A DNA stretch of 64,000 nt from Hirsutella rhossiliensis (lineage: Eukaryota > Ascomycota > Sordariomycetes > Hypocreales > Ophiocordycipitaceae): positions 3,658,001-3,722,000 of the forward strand of contig NW_025408672.1 of the NCBI RefSeq assembly GCF_020360975.1, in the 5' to 3' direction. Under the pieces are notes generated by a model, which saw only the letters and a list, made by a program, of their open reading frames with translations, was not told where the DNA came from and did no database searches. A program made the translations under genes and the position numbers. Shown one piece after another: positions 49,565 through 58,514 of this stretch; the stretch's first letter is position 1, and each line of letters opens with the position of its first letter.

Positions 49565-49608
49565 TTTCGTTCCGAAAGGCTTCTTTGCGCGAGCCGCGGC
49601 TGGCGAGC
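49565..49608. repeat. right subterminal motif and palindrome of unit 3
   Basis: TTTCGTTCCGAAAGGC followed by the GCGCGAGCCGCGGCTGGCGAGCC block, as in unit 2. This is the right border of the array's last complete unit. Confidence 0.7.
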
Positions 49609-50193
49609 CTTCCTCTCGTTCAGCCCGAAGGGCGTTCTACTCAGTCAGAAAGATTCGAGCATAAAACCTCCTCTGATTGGCTAATTGGCCTGGCCCGTGC
49701 TCAACTCGTGCGCGGATTGGTCGACTGATATCGTCACCAAATGAAGGCCCGCAAAAACTACCCCTGAGCGTTGGATTAGGTAACTAGCTAGCTTGGCAAG
49801 CTCTTCAGGAGCTTTCAGTTCTTCCTTTCTTCCATGCCACTCAATTTGTTGCGTTGCTACAATTTGTTGTGTTGCTATGCACGATTTTGACTGAATAGCC
49901 CCCTTGCCCCTTACTCCTTACACTAACCTTCATAGCGGCTGCTCCCCTTTTCTGTCGAACCTGTCAAACTCATCAGTTTGCTAACGGTATCTAGATTCAC
50001 ACATGACCTCCGGCAGCCGGCCTACCTCTCAAGATTCCCTGGCTACCCTGTCTCCGGGAAGCAGTGCAGTTTCCTCCCTGATCATTCAGACCTGATCTAA
50101 CTACCTGAAAGACAGCCTCCTATCGAGATCTATCGCGGTATTACACGTAGGCCGTCGCAAAGCCTCCTGCCCGAACGAAATCTAGCAGTTCAG
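49609..50193. other. remnant of a fifth Helitron left end, then spacer
   Basis: GCCCGAAGGGCG (about 49622-49633) and the ATTGG boxes at about 49673-49720 (CTGATTGGCTAATTGG, GCGGATTGGTCG) repeat the order seen at the left end of unit 2. The GAGGAACGAAAGG motif itself is missing. This suggests another unit once continued to the right. From 49740 to 50193 no gene is seen; the 5' end of the next Helitron probably lies here but its boundary cannot be fixed. Confidence 0.45.
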
Positions 50194-52650
50194 GTGTTTA
50201 AGGTGGGATACATATACAGCCAGATGGAGGACGATATACCCCAGGCGGTTCGGAACTGCCATACCTGCAAGCAATACCTGCCCGAAGTCGAATTTCGAAG
50301 CGTCAAGGACCCTACGAAGTTTACAAGAGACTGTGCTAGCTGTAAGGCACGCCGAAAGGAACGGGTAACCGAATCTCGAGCCGCCGTTGCCGCAATGCGG
50401 AATATCGCCTTGAGGCTATCGCCAAGCAGAGCCAGAGCCAGGAAGAGGACGGATTCGCTAGCTAACCTGACGCCTCCAAAGCGGACTGCGCCAACGCCTG
50501 CGTCTGTGAACGGCCTACAACCTCCTGTCATGCCTGCTTTATTCCGTGGCCAGGCGCCTGCACTGGGACTGCCTATACCTTCGCTGGGGCCATCTACCCT
50601 AAGTGCTGTTGAGGGACCTTCCCCTATCCCTCCTACCCATGTCCTGCCAACAGTAGTTCTGGGCACGCCGATTCAAGACACTGCTTCTACGGCACCTGTT
50701 GTGCAAGGCACCCCCATACCACAGGAATCGCTTCCTACCACTCCTTCATTATTGCCACATGGTCATCGCCGCGGCCATTATACACGTCAAGGCACACAGC
50801 CTCAAGAGCGACAGTTTGATCAGAGTATTGACCGCCTTTGACGGGGACCTTAACTTGCCTGCCCTTAGTGAGGAAGATCAGGCCCTTGTGCGGGAGTTCT
50901 ATACTGCCCTGAATGATGATGAGATGCATAGTTGCCTTCGTTGTCATGAGCGTTGGTTCGATATGAAGCGAAACAGCTTGAAAATCTGCAGCCGCTGCAT
51001 TGGTCGAGACAGGAAGAAAGCCCCTAACGAGCCCTACTTCTTTAGCGCTGCGAATAACCTTGACTTTGGGGAAGTCCCCGGTGATCTACCCGATCTAACG
51101 ATGGTCGAGGAGATGCTCATTGCTAGGGTTCACGTACACGTGAAGGTCCTGCAGGTACGTGGCGCTCAATATAAATATCGCGGTCACGTTGTCCACTTCC
51201 TTCGCAATGTTGGCAGGCTATTTGAAGAGCTCCCAGTCCTACCTGAAGAGCTGGATATCGTCCTCCTGCGGCCTCCTACTATGGAGGGCGACCCTCGCTT
51301 CTGGCAACAGTTTGCTCGCGATTTCCGGGTACGCCGCTCATGCCTGCTGGCCTGGCTGCATTACCTACAGTGTCACCACCCAGGCTATCGCGATATCGTC
51401 GTGAGCCAGAATCGCCTGCAACGGCTTCCTCTTGACGGCAGCATAGTTGCTTCCATTGCCAGCCAAGTGGCTGACATACCTGACGGCGAGGTCCCCCAAG
51501 GCCCCGTTGAAGAGGCTGTGGAAGAGGATCCTAGCGATGCCGACGCATCGGCGATCCCGAATTTGCAGGTTACCGATACCGAATTGAACGCACTGCAGTC
51601 CCGATTTCTTGACGGTTCCCCTGACCCTGAGCGTATGGCTGATCTGGAGTCCATGCCGCGTAGCGCGCAGGCTCGACACCAGATGCCACTGCCTTCCATT
51701 CGCAGGACCCCTATCGACGAATTCAACCGTTCCCAGCCGCTGTTAACGCTCGCATTCCCTACCCTCTACCCCGACGGCAAGGCCGACTTCGTGGAGCCTC
51801 GCCTACGGAGCATCACGTACCAGGACTACCTTGGCCATGCGATGAGATGGCAAGACGGACGTTTTGCCCGCCATAAGACGTGGCCTTTCGTCGCCCTCAA
51901 CACGCTGTTACGTGCGCAGGTCCGAAAGCGAAGTGACTACTTCGTCAAGCAACGCGACAGCCGCCGTCAACCCCTTACACGCGCTGACCTAGAGGAAGCG
52001 ATGGCTGAGCCTGACGAGCCGGAGGCTCAGGACCTGATCCAGTCGATCACGCGCCAAGCCGCGGTAATCAGGGGCACCCGGCCGTATTGGTATAAGCAAA
52101 GAAAGGAATTGGAAGCATATGCCTACAATCTGGGCAGACCTGGCCTTTCGTTACTGCAAGTGCGGCCGATTACCACTGGGAGTCCCTATGGCCTATATCG
52201 TCACATGCCTCGATTCCAAGAGTGGAAAGCAGCTCCTGAGGCGGCGCGCATGGTCCTGTCCCGGCAACTACTGCGAGACAACGCCCACGTCGCCGCTTAC
52301 CACTTCCATAAGCGTTATACGCTGTTTAGGACTATTGTCCTGAAGCAGAAGTTCAACCTAACGGACTTTGGGGCCGTTACGAGTGGCAGGGCAGGGTTCC
52401 AGTCACCACCACGGCCTATATTGGCTAAGTGGCCACCCAGACTTAGATGCTGACAACGATCAGTCCGGGAGCAATTCGCCCGCATCTGGGGATATCACGT
52501 ATCTGCTGTCAACCCAGAGCCTCAGCGAATACAGGCGCCTGGGGAAGGGAATCCCCTGATCGGCAATCTATTGGAGCAGCCCCTTACGGTTCAGTTCCTA
52601 TCAATGGTGGTCAACCGCGTGCAACGCCACCGCTGCAACAACTATCAGTC
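50194..52650 (+). pseudogene. Helitron Rep protein, N-terminal half (second family)
   Basis: Domains in order: a C4 finger (CHTCKQYLPEVEF...CASCKARRKE, about 50257-50365); a Pro-rich linker; a second C4 finger (CLRCHERWFDMKR...CSRC, about 50930-51000); a DUF6570-like region (GHVVHFLRNVGRLFEELPVL...LLAWLHYLQCHHPGY, 51180-51390); and Helitron-like N (FPTLYPDGKADF, SITYQDYLGHAMRWQDGRF, RGTRPYWYKQRKELEAY; 51755-52130). The HUH motif SSHHHGLYW (CAC CAC CAC at 52404-52412) sits in a frame shifted from the 584-residue open frame. It is followed by EQFARIWGYHVSAVNPEPQR. One further shift in a TTT run near 50835 splits the N-terminus. The two-tyrosine block and helicase are absent, so it is not functional. 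Confidence 0.8.
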
Positions 52651-52719
52651 AATTCCCTTAGTGCAGGTTTGAAGCGGTTTAAACAGCTGGTTTGCGCGCG
52701 GCAGGCGAATGGGGGGTTC

Positions 52720-52738
52720 TAGGGGGTCTCCCCCTAGG
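52720..52738 (+). repeat. perfect hairpin with CTAG end, probable Helitron 3' terminus
   Basis: CTAGGGGG TCT CCCCCTAG is a perfect 8-bp stem with a 3-nt loop, preceded by a run of six G. Classical Helitron 3' ends carry a short GC-rich hairpin and a CTRR terminus. CTAG fits, although here it forms part of the stem and the next base is G rather than the expected T. Confidence 0.45.
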
Positions 52739-53462
52739 AAAGTGAATTGCAGGTATACGATATTTACCCTTCGAGCTGGATATTCAGCCGTTAAGCCCCT
52801 TGCCTGGGCAACTTAACGGGTGTTCGAAGTATTTTTTCCTCCCACCCGATCCCGTCCCCGCGTCACACGAGGCATTAAAGGCCCTGGGAATGAATGTGCC
52901 CAAGTTAAATTTCGTCAAAAGTGTATACCTGTTTCGCTTACGCGCAAGGAACAGTACTGGCGCTGCGTGTTGGGACTGCGCAAAGGGTGAAGGATTTTCT
53001 GCCTGCTAAGAGTGACGAGCCATTGATCAATTTGAATCTGTAGGTCTCTCTATTGATGCTGTACGTGTCTTTAGGGCTGAATCGGCACCTTACCTGGCGT
53101 ACTGCTGCGCATCACAACAACTACGAGCTTGCTGCCGCTCCAGGACCAGCTCCCGTGTCGAATGGATCATCCAGCCAAAAGTGAGATGCACATCCCAACA
53201 GCACTTCTGCTAGAATAACTGATATGGCCTGTCGCTGATTGCAACATCCCGCTTGGCCTCTTTCGACGAGACAGCTGAGAAGAGCCCTGGAGCGAAAGAC
53301 CATGGCGCTGGACCATCGCCGCCTCCGGAGGGTAGTGAACGGACTCAAGGAGCGTCAACGTGCGGGCCCGCTGCTAGTCCGCGGTACATTTTCCACACCA
53401 ACCCGAGGTACTCATATGACCGGGGCCAGGGGAGCCTAGACCCAAAAGGGAGTTTTGCAACA
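52739..53462. other. spacer with dispersed repeat (53167-53235, minus)
   Basis: No gene is recognised. Short open frames (for example KLNFVKSVYLFRLRAR near 52910) may be decayed transposon coding sequence. 53167-53235 on the minus strand matches 6534-6600. The last bases, TTTGCAACA at 53454-53462, are the left target duplication of the first SINE. Confidence 0.45.
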
Positions 53463-53884
53463 GTAGGTAGGTAGGTAGGATTTATTTCGCCCGGAGGGAG
53501 GTCCCTATAAGGCCTTTACACAGTCTAGAGTACAGTTCAACACGTTTGTTCCTTGACTCCCCAAGCCCCACAGATCATCTTACGCTGCGCCAACCGTACC
53601 ACTGTTTTTGCTCCATGACAGACCTGCTTGAAGGTCAATTTCTCCAAGTGTTCAGCATCCTATTCCCAGCAACTGAAGCGCGATGTGTCGAAGTTGAAGC
53701 GTGGTTGTGTTAGTCATTGATGGTGGTTGGTACGCCGATTGTGTTCTCTCATGACGCTGTTCCCTGTTGACGGGCGGGAACCCGGGTGTGCCCTGTTTCA
53801 CCAGGGGTGCCTCCAGCCGGCTTCGAACCGACCCCTCTGCGACGCAGAGGCTCCAGACGTGTCACCACTACGCCATGGAGGCCC
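53463..53884 (-). mobile_element. tRNA-headed SINE, copy 1
   Basis: Read on the minus strand, the head begins GCCTCCATGGCGTAGTGG (A box TGGCGTAGTGG) and has a perfect B box GGTTCGAAGCC. Its acceptor-like ends GCCTCCA/TGGAGGC pair over 7 bp. The body leads into about 230 bp that match the 3' UTR of the LINE at 58515-59938 (GAATAGGATGCTGAACACTT; TATAGGGACCTCCCTCCGGG) and ends with a (CCTA)n tail. Target duplications TTTGCAACA lie at 53454-53462 and 53885-53893. Pol III transcription from the internal boxes is inferred. Confidence 0.85.
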
Positions 53885-53893
53885 TTTGCAACA

Positions 53894-54322
53894 GTAGTAG
53901 TAGTAGTAGTAGGATTTATTTCGCCCGGAGGGAGGTCCCTATAAGGCCTTTACACTGTCTAGAGTACAGTTCAACACGTTTGTTCCTTGACTCCCCAAGC
54001 CCCACAGATCGATCATCTTACGCTGCGCCAACCGTACCACTGTTTCACTCCATGACAGACCTGCTTGAAGGTCAATTTCTCCAAGTGTTCAGCATCCTAT
54101 TCCCAGCAACTGAAGCGCGATGTGTCGAAGTTGAAGCGTGGTTGTGTTAGTCATTGATGGTGGTTGGTACGCCGATTGTGTTCTTTCATGACGCTGTTCC
54201 CTGTTGACGGGCGGGAACCCGGGTGTACCCTGTTCGCTCAGGGGTGCCTCCAGCCGGCTTCGAACCGACCCCTCTGCGACGCAGAGGCTCCAGACGTGTC
54301 ACCACTACGCCATGGAGGCATG
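53894..54322 (-). mobile_element. tRNA-headed SINE, copy 2
   Basis: Same structure as copy 1, with a longer CTA-repeat tail (GTAGTAG... on the plus strand at 53894-53911). The head ends near 54319. Copy 1 inserted exactly at the tail junction of this copy, so this copy is older. Its own target duplication is no longer visible. Confidence 0.85.
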
Positions 54323-54334
54323 TGTCGAAATGTG

Positions 54335-54764
54335 GTAGTAGTAGTAGTAGTAGTAGTAGTAGGATTTATTTCGCCCGGAGGGAGGTCCCTATAGGGCCTA
54401 GACGCTCTGGCTATTGACGGTTCGATACACTGATGCATTACACCCCAAGCCCCACAGATCATCTTACGCTGCGCCAACCATTCCACTGTTCGCTCCATGA
54501 CAGACCTGCTTGAAGGTCAATTTCTCCAAGTGTTCAGCATCCTATTCCCAGCAACTGAAGCGCGATGTGTCGAAGTTGAAGCGTGGTTGTGTTAGTCATT
54601 GATGGTGGTTGGTACGCCGATTGTGTTCTCTCATGACGCTATTCCCTCTTGACGGGCGGGAACCCGGGTGTACCCTGTTCGCTCAGGGGTGCCTCCAGCC
54701 GGCTTCGAACCGACCCCTCTGCGACGCAGAAGCTCCAGACGTGTCACCACTACGCCATGGAGGC
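54335..54764 (-). mobile_element. tRNA-headed SINE, copy 3
   Basis: Same A/B-box head, body and LINE-derived end, with eight CTA repeats in the tail. It is flanked by a clean 12-bp target duplication TGTCGAAATGTG (54323-54334 and 54765-54776). A short stretch of about 40 bp in the LINE-like part differs from copies 1 and 2 (around 54395-54435), so it stems from a slightly different source copy. Confidence 0.85.
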
Positions 54765-54795
54765 TGTCGAAATGTGTCCCCTATCGTCCTCCGTA

Positions 54796-54825
54796 AGATC
54801 CGGCAGATCACCGGAAAATCCCTTA
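54796..54825 (-). repeat. solo terminal inverted repeat of the pogo element
   Basis: 30 bp ending CCGGAAAATCCCTTA are identical to the right ends of the elements at 1880-4004 and 9102-11211. No element body follows on the left, where a SINE target site lies 20 bp away. It is a footprint or deletion relic of a third insertion. Confidence 0.7.
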
Positions 54826-55221
54826 AGGGCAGGACTAGGCAGATTGATCTTGGGTACAAGTTGGCTGTGGGGCTGATCCGTGCAGCCCCCACTGCTCCAG
54901 ACCGCCAAGACCAGTTCAATTTAGTGAGTTTCTACGGGTAATGTGGCCCCAGCCGATTTCCCCCTATTTCAGGGACACTTAGGACACCCTTTTTGGGACC
55001 CCAACAAGAACACAACCTTTTTGCCAGTGGCACGCAAGCTGCATCGAACGGTTTAATCCGCCGTGCCTCATGAGGTCAGAGCCGCAGAACCACCGTACTG
55101 ACACTAGGCGTCCACCTGGCAGGGGATCTCCGACAAGGAGCTCCGACAGGACGGACGGGATCTCGAGGCATCCTTATTTCCATCCATCGGAGCCGATCAC
55201 TCACCTCCACAACATCAAAGC
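54826..55221. other. intergenic, upstream of the F-box-like gene
   Basis: No gene or repeat is recognised. A short AGGGACACTTAGGACACCC block lies near 54972. The stretch likely holds the promoter and 5' UTR of the gene starting at 55222. Confidence 0.4.
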
Positions 55222-57053
55222 ATGACCGAAAACCAGCACGTACGTGTCCACTCGGTGTGGAGCGTGGCTTCCGCTTCAATCCCGGTGACCCTTTATGCAT
55301 GTGAGCACTCTATTTTCTTCAGAGCTGGCAGAATTACGGTTGACGTTATCGCCATAGTTTGTCAAGACATTTTCGGAAAATCCAAATTTCCCGACTCTGG
55401 GTATTGCGAGAATCAGCATAATCGTCCATGGATGTTTTGTCGCATACCCGATTGTAGACACTGCCGTTTGTCTCGGGACTGTGCTACAATTCATACGCAT
55501 TGTCTGAAACTCTTCCTGTCTGAATTCAAGGGGGACGTCCCAGGCTACGATGGCTATGGCTCGCAGCGACATGGAGGAGTCCTTGGCAAGGTGCTCTGCC
55601 TCTCGACGTGGAACCTTCTGTGGGCTACCAAAATCCTTATGGGATACTGGACGAACTGCCCCGGATGCTGTTGCTGCCTCCAGAACTTAAATCGACGATC
55701 TGGGAATTTTGCGCCTCAAGCCCTCTGTGGCTTTTACCGCTGTCTCGGACCTTCGCGGTGAAATGGCAGCTTCTAAGCAACACAAACGATCGGTCGTCCC
55801 TCTCATCGATATTAAGTCATGGGCTCGCGGTTGTCAGCTGGAATACAGCGACAACCCTGATAGCCCCATTATCCATCTCACATTCGACTCGCGAGGGCTT
55901 CGACGCATCAAGAGATTGAGCAAGCGCCCGTCGAGGAGTAGCTCAGGATCTGACTTCAACGCATTTGTCGTTGAATCTGTTGAGCGCTTCTCTGGCGTGC
56001 TTGTAGAGTTCGAGGTTCGTCACTCCGGTAGACTCGACGACGGCTTTCACTTATTATTCTTAGCTTGACCTGGCCCGTTTGCAACTTCCCGCGGGCGAAG
56101 CAAATGAGTTTTACATTTGGGATACACCTTCTCCACCTCCTCTGGAACGCTGCTTCAGCGATCTGTCCAAACCACCACCACCTTGTCATCTTGGTACAGT
56201 ACAGCTCCGCGCTTGTACAGGCATCACTTTCTTTATGTCATGCGGCTCAACATATGCCGTACACGCTCATACAAGTAATCGTCCGTTTGCTCAGAGTACT
56301 TTCGAGGCGCTTCCAACCGCACGACAGAAATTGGTTTCCTGGGTGTATGTTCCCATCGACGGCGAGATCACAAAGTTCGGGTTTAGTCACGTACCAAGGC
56401 GAGCTGGTAATGTTACCAGATCACAAAGTCTCCTGGTAAGACGCAAGGTGATATTCTGAAGTAAATCGTCTAACAGGTAGCAGCTAAGCACAAAATTTAC
56501 CGAAGATATCTTCATTGGGCGTTATAGGACGAGCTTCTCAGTAATCAAGCAGCCTCTAACGCTCATATATGACAAGCCGGATGGTTTACCTATCTCATTT
56601 GTCGGCGCATACTCTGAAGATAAAAACCACGGATTGCAGAACACCAATCTTCCCCAGGAAAGACCGCCACTGGCTGCGATAAGTTCTTCCTTCTCATCAG
56701 CCCCGCTCGAGCGCGCTTCTAGACTGGAAATTTTCTACATTCCAGAGACAGCGATCTGCAGAGGCATCGTGATCCAGTACGAGGACGGGCTGCGGCGCGC
56801 CCTTGGACAATGCAGACTGGGCATCGATCCAGCCCGAGAATATGAAATGCCTACGCACCTCTGCTTTGCCAACGCTACATGCCGGCAACTTCACATGGAC
56901 GAAGAACTGCGGGGGGTCAATGTGGTGAGCACTACTATCGAGCGGGTTCACGATCACGCTGGGCCCTGTTGGACGTGCTGTGAGATGAGTGGTGTTTTGC
57001 ATTTTTGGTTTGAGAACGGGGCAACGAAACTAGAGCATGTCATTAGAAACTAA
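55222..57053 (+). pseudogene. F-box-like fungal protein, two frame shifts in the 5' part
   Basis: The N-terminal part (MTENQHVRVHSVW...) leads to an F-box-like helix LPPELKSTIWEFCASSPLW (about 55665-55725), then AVSDLRGEMAA and SWARGCQLEY. The conserved C-terminal half has DNPDSPIIHLTFDSRGLRRI, LQLPAGEANEFYIWDTPSPP, ITFFMSCGSTYAVHAHTS, WVYVPIDGEITKFGF, PLTLIYDKP, CRGIVIQYEDGLRRALGQCR and MSGVLHFWFENG. From memory this order matches a large, unnamed family expanded in Sordariomycetes. Two introns keep the frame exactly: 56015-56063 and 56436-56480. Frame changes near 55610-55660 and 55728 break the N-terminal half. A role in ubiquitin ligase substrate choice is only suggested by the F-box. Confidence 0.65.
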
Positions 57054-57057
57054 TGAA

Positions 57058-58251
57058 CTAATCCGTGGCTTTTCCCCTTGCCCTTGCCGGTCGGGTCATC
57101 CCATGTTCGGTACTTGTTATTCGTTGTTTCCGCGATAAAGCCCGTGTTCCGGCTGCCATCTCTGTTGATGATAATTGCCTTGTCCCACTTGCTGCAGCGA
57201 ACAGATACTTTGCTGCCGTTTTGAGCCTAAGAGTAGTCCAACCGTCTGCGACCTTGGAAATTTGCACGGAACTATATTCACTTCCGTTGACTGTGCGAGT
57301 GAACGCGGAAGTCGGCTCCGTATCGACGTCCATGGATGCATCATAGGACTGCGCTGAAGATCCATCGAGATGGTAGGCCTGAGTGGAAGATTGATTGTAG
57401 GATGAGCCAGCAAGGGTTTGTGTGACTGTGGTGTTCCCTTCCTCGGCATAGATATCGTCGAAGCTTTCGGGGTCTGGTACAGCAATGGCCTTGATCTTCT
57501 GAAATGCCCAGAGAAACTCGGTTTCGAACTCAAGGATGTCCCTATAGGCATCTCTTTCGCCATGTCCCCCCTCGAGAGGATAAAATGGATCCAGCCAGCC
57601 AGAACCTTTGAGCTCACATGCCCACAAACGAGCCTTGGAACCAAAGTAGGTTATTGCCCAGACTGATCGTATACTCTTGTCGATCATGTACGCTTGGCAT
57701 AATTGGTAGGCCTGAGTTTCGACCTCGACGATTTTCGCTGGAGTAGCGCGTCCTTTCTTTGCCTGCCCAATCAACCGAAACATCAACGTTCTCTGGCCAG
57801 TCGAATAGTGTTGGACAGCAATATCCATCCGCAACTGAGAATGGTGCTCTCGAGGAGGCACCTCGGTGCCGTGAATCCACTCAATCTCGGAGAAGATATG
57901 TCGAGCGAAGTATCTCGAAAAGAACCTAGTTGAGGCCCATTCATCCCGATTAATGGCTTCCTCTCGGAGATGAACTAGGATAGGATCGGAATGAAAGATG
58001 CTCATTGTGGCAGACAAAGCGGAAAACTCGAACTCCCAGAATTTTGGATCGAAAAGAACGGAGCCTGTATAACTGAGACTCAGGAACGTTGAAGATCCAA
58101 CACAGAGCCAACCTCCTGACTTGGGCACTCTATATATGTATGGAGAGCCGCCTGTGGCTATTGAAATTGACCAGACGAATAACATCGTCTCGAAGGACAT
58201 GCGCGTACATATATTTCCCGCTAGAACGCATAAGATCGTTGCCATTTCCAT
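57058..58251 (-). CDS. hypothetical protein, possible PD-(D/E)XK-like fold
   Basis: A single open frame of 397 residues. The true start may be further inside (for example MSIFHSDPILVHLREEAINR near 58003), because the first 80 residues have signal- or linker-like composition. The core reads FFSRYFARHIFSEIEW, LRMDIAVQHY, FRLIGQAKKG and VETQAYQLCQAYMIDK. The D...(Q)xK spacing with a following helix is reminiscent of restriction-nuclease-like folds, but this is an inference from a short pattern. The C-terminus is Ser/Thr-rich with a basic end (RPARARGKATD). It ends 5 bp from the stop of the convergent F-box-like gene. The 5S-LINE chimera inserted just upstream of its start. Confidence 0.5.
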   Translation of the reverse strand: MEMATILCVLAGNICTRMSFETMLFVWSISIATGGSPYIYRVPKSGGWLCVGSSTFLSLSYTGSVLFDPKFWEFEFSALSATMSIFHSDPILVHLREEAINRDEWASTRFFSRYFARHIFSEIEWIHGTEVPPREHHSQLRMDIAVQHYSTGQRTLMFRLIGQAKKGRATPAKIVEVETQAYQLCQAYMIDKSIRSVWAITYFGSKARLWACELKGSGWLDPFYPLEGGHGERDAYRDILEFETEFLWAFQKIKAIAVPDPESFDDIYAEEGNTTVTQTLAGSSYNQSSTQAYHLDGSSAQSYDASMDVDTEPTSAFTRTVNGSEYSSVQISKVADGWTTLRLKTAAKYLFAAASGTRQLSSTEMAAGTRALSRKQRITSTEHGMTRPARARGKATD

Positions 58252-58397
58252 GGTACATGATCCTACGTGGATACGCAGCCTCCGATAGTCCGATTCATGA
58301 TGAGCATGGGGTGCGTGGGGTCGGGGATGGAGCGCCGCGCAGGTTGATCTGAGCCGCGGTTATCTCGCCAGCAGGCAATTTATCATCAACCCATGCA

Positions 58398-58514
58398 ACA
58401 TACGGCCACACCTGCTTGAAAGCATCCGATCCCGTCCGATCTCGGTGAATTAACCAGGCAAGGGGCAGATTAGTAGTTGGGTCGGTGACGACCAGCGAAC
58501 ACCGGCTGCTGTAT
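58398..58514 (+). rRNA. 5S rRNA sequence, 3' end fused to LINE
   Basis: 117 nt read as a fungal 5S rRNA: ACATACGGCCACACC at the 5' end, GATCCCGTCCGATCTC in the middle, and TAGTAGTTGGGTCGGTGACG followed by ACCAGCGAACACCGG near the 3' end. This is the Neurospora-type order, including the internal control region. It stops after CTGTAT, lacking the last few bases (normally ..TATGTT), and continues straight into LINE sequence. It lies inside a retro-insertion flanked by target duplications, so it is a retrocopy. Whether it is transcribed is unknown. Confidence 0.9.

Larger units (their letters stand above)
39406..49608 (-). mobile_element. Helitron array unit 3
   Basis: The left edge carries two copies of GCCTTGAGGAACGAAAGG 33 bp apart (39406 and 39439). 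The right edge is TTTCGTTCCGAAAGGC at 49565-49580 plus the AGCCGCGGCT palindrome. Gene order is Rep-helicase copy C (minus), truncated P fragment, P gene (plus). It is the right-most complete unit. Confidence 0.8.
50194..52738 (+). mobile_element. second Helitron family, 5' part only
   Basis: A plus-strand Helitron unrelated at close range to the array. It keeps the Rep N-terminal half and has a hairpin ending in CTAG at its right side (52720-52738), which fits the CTRR end rule of classical Helitrons. No helicase domain lies between, so about half of the element has been deleted. The true left end lies somewhere in 49.7-50.2 kb. Confidence 0.65.

Noticed and set aside
53800..53882. Functional nuclear tRNA gene on the minus strand (and its two repeats)
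   Set aside because: A and B boxes and the acceptor-like pairing are present, but the anticodon arm is not canonical, and the sequence continues into a SINE body with target duplications. It is a SINE head.
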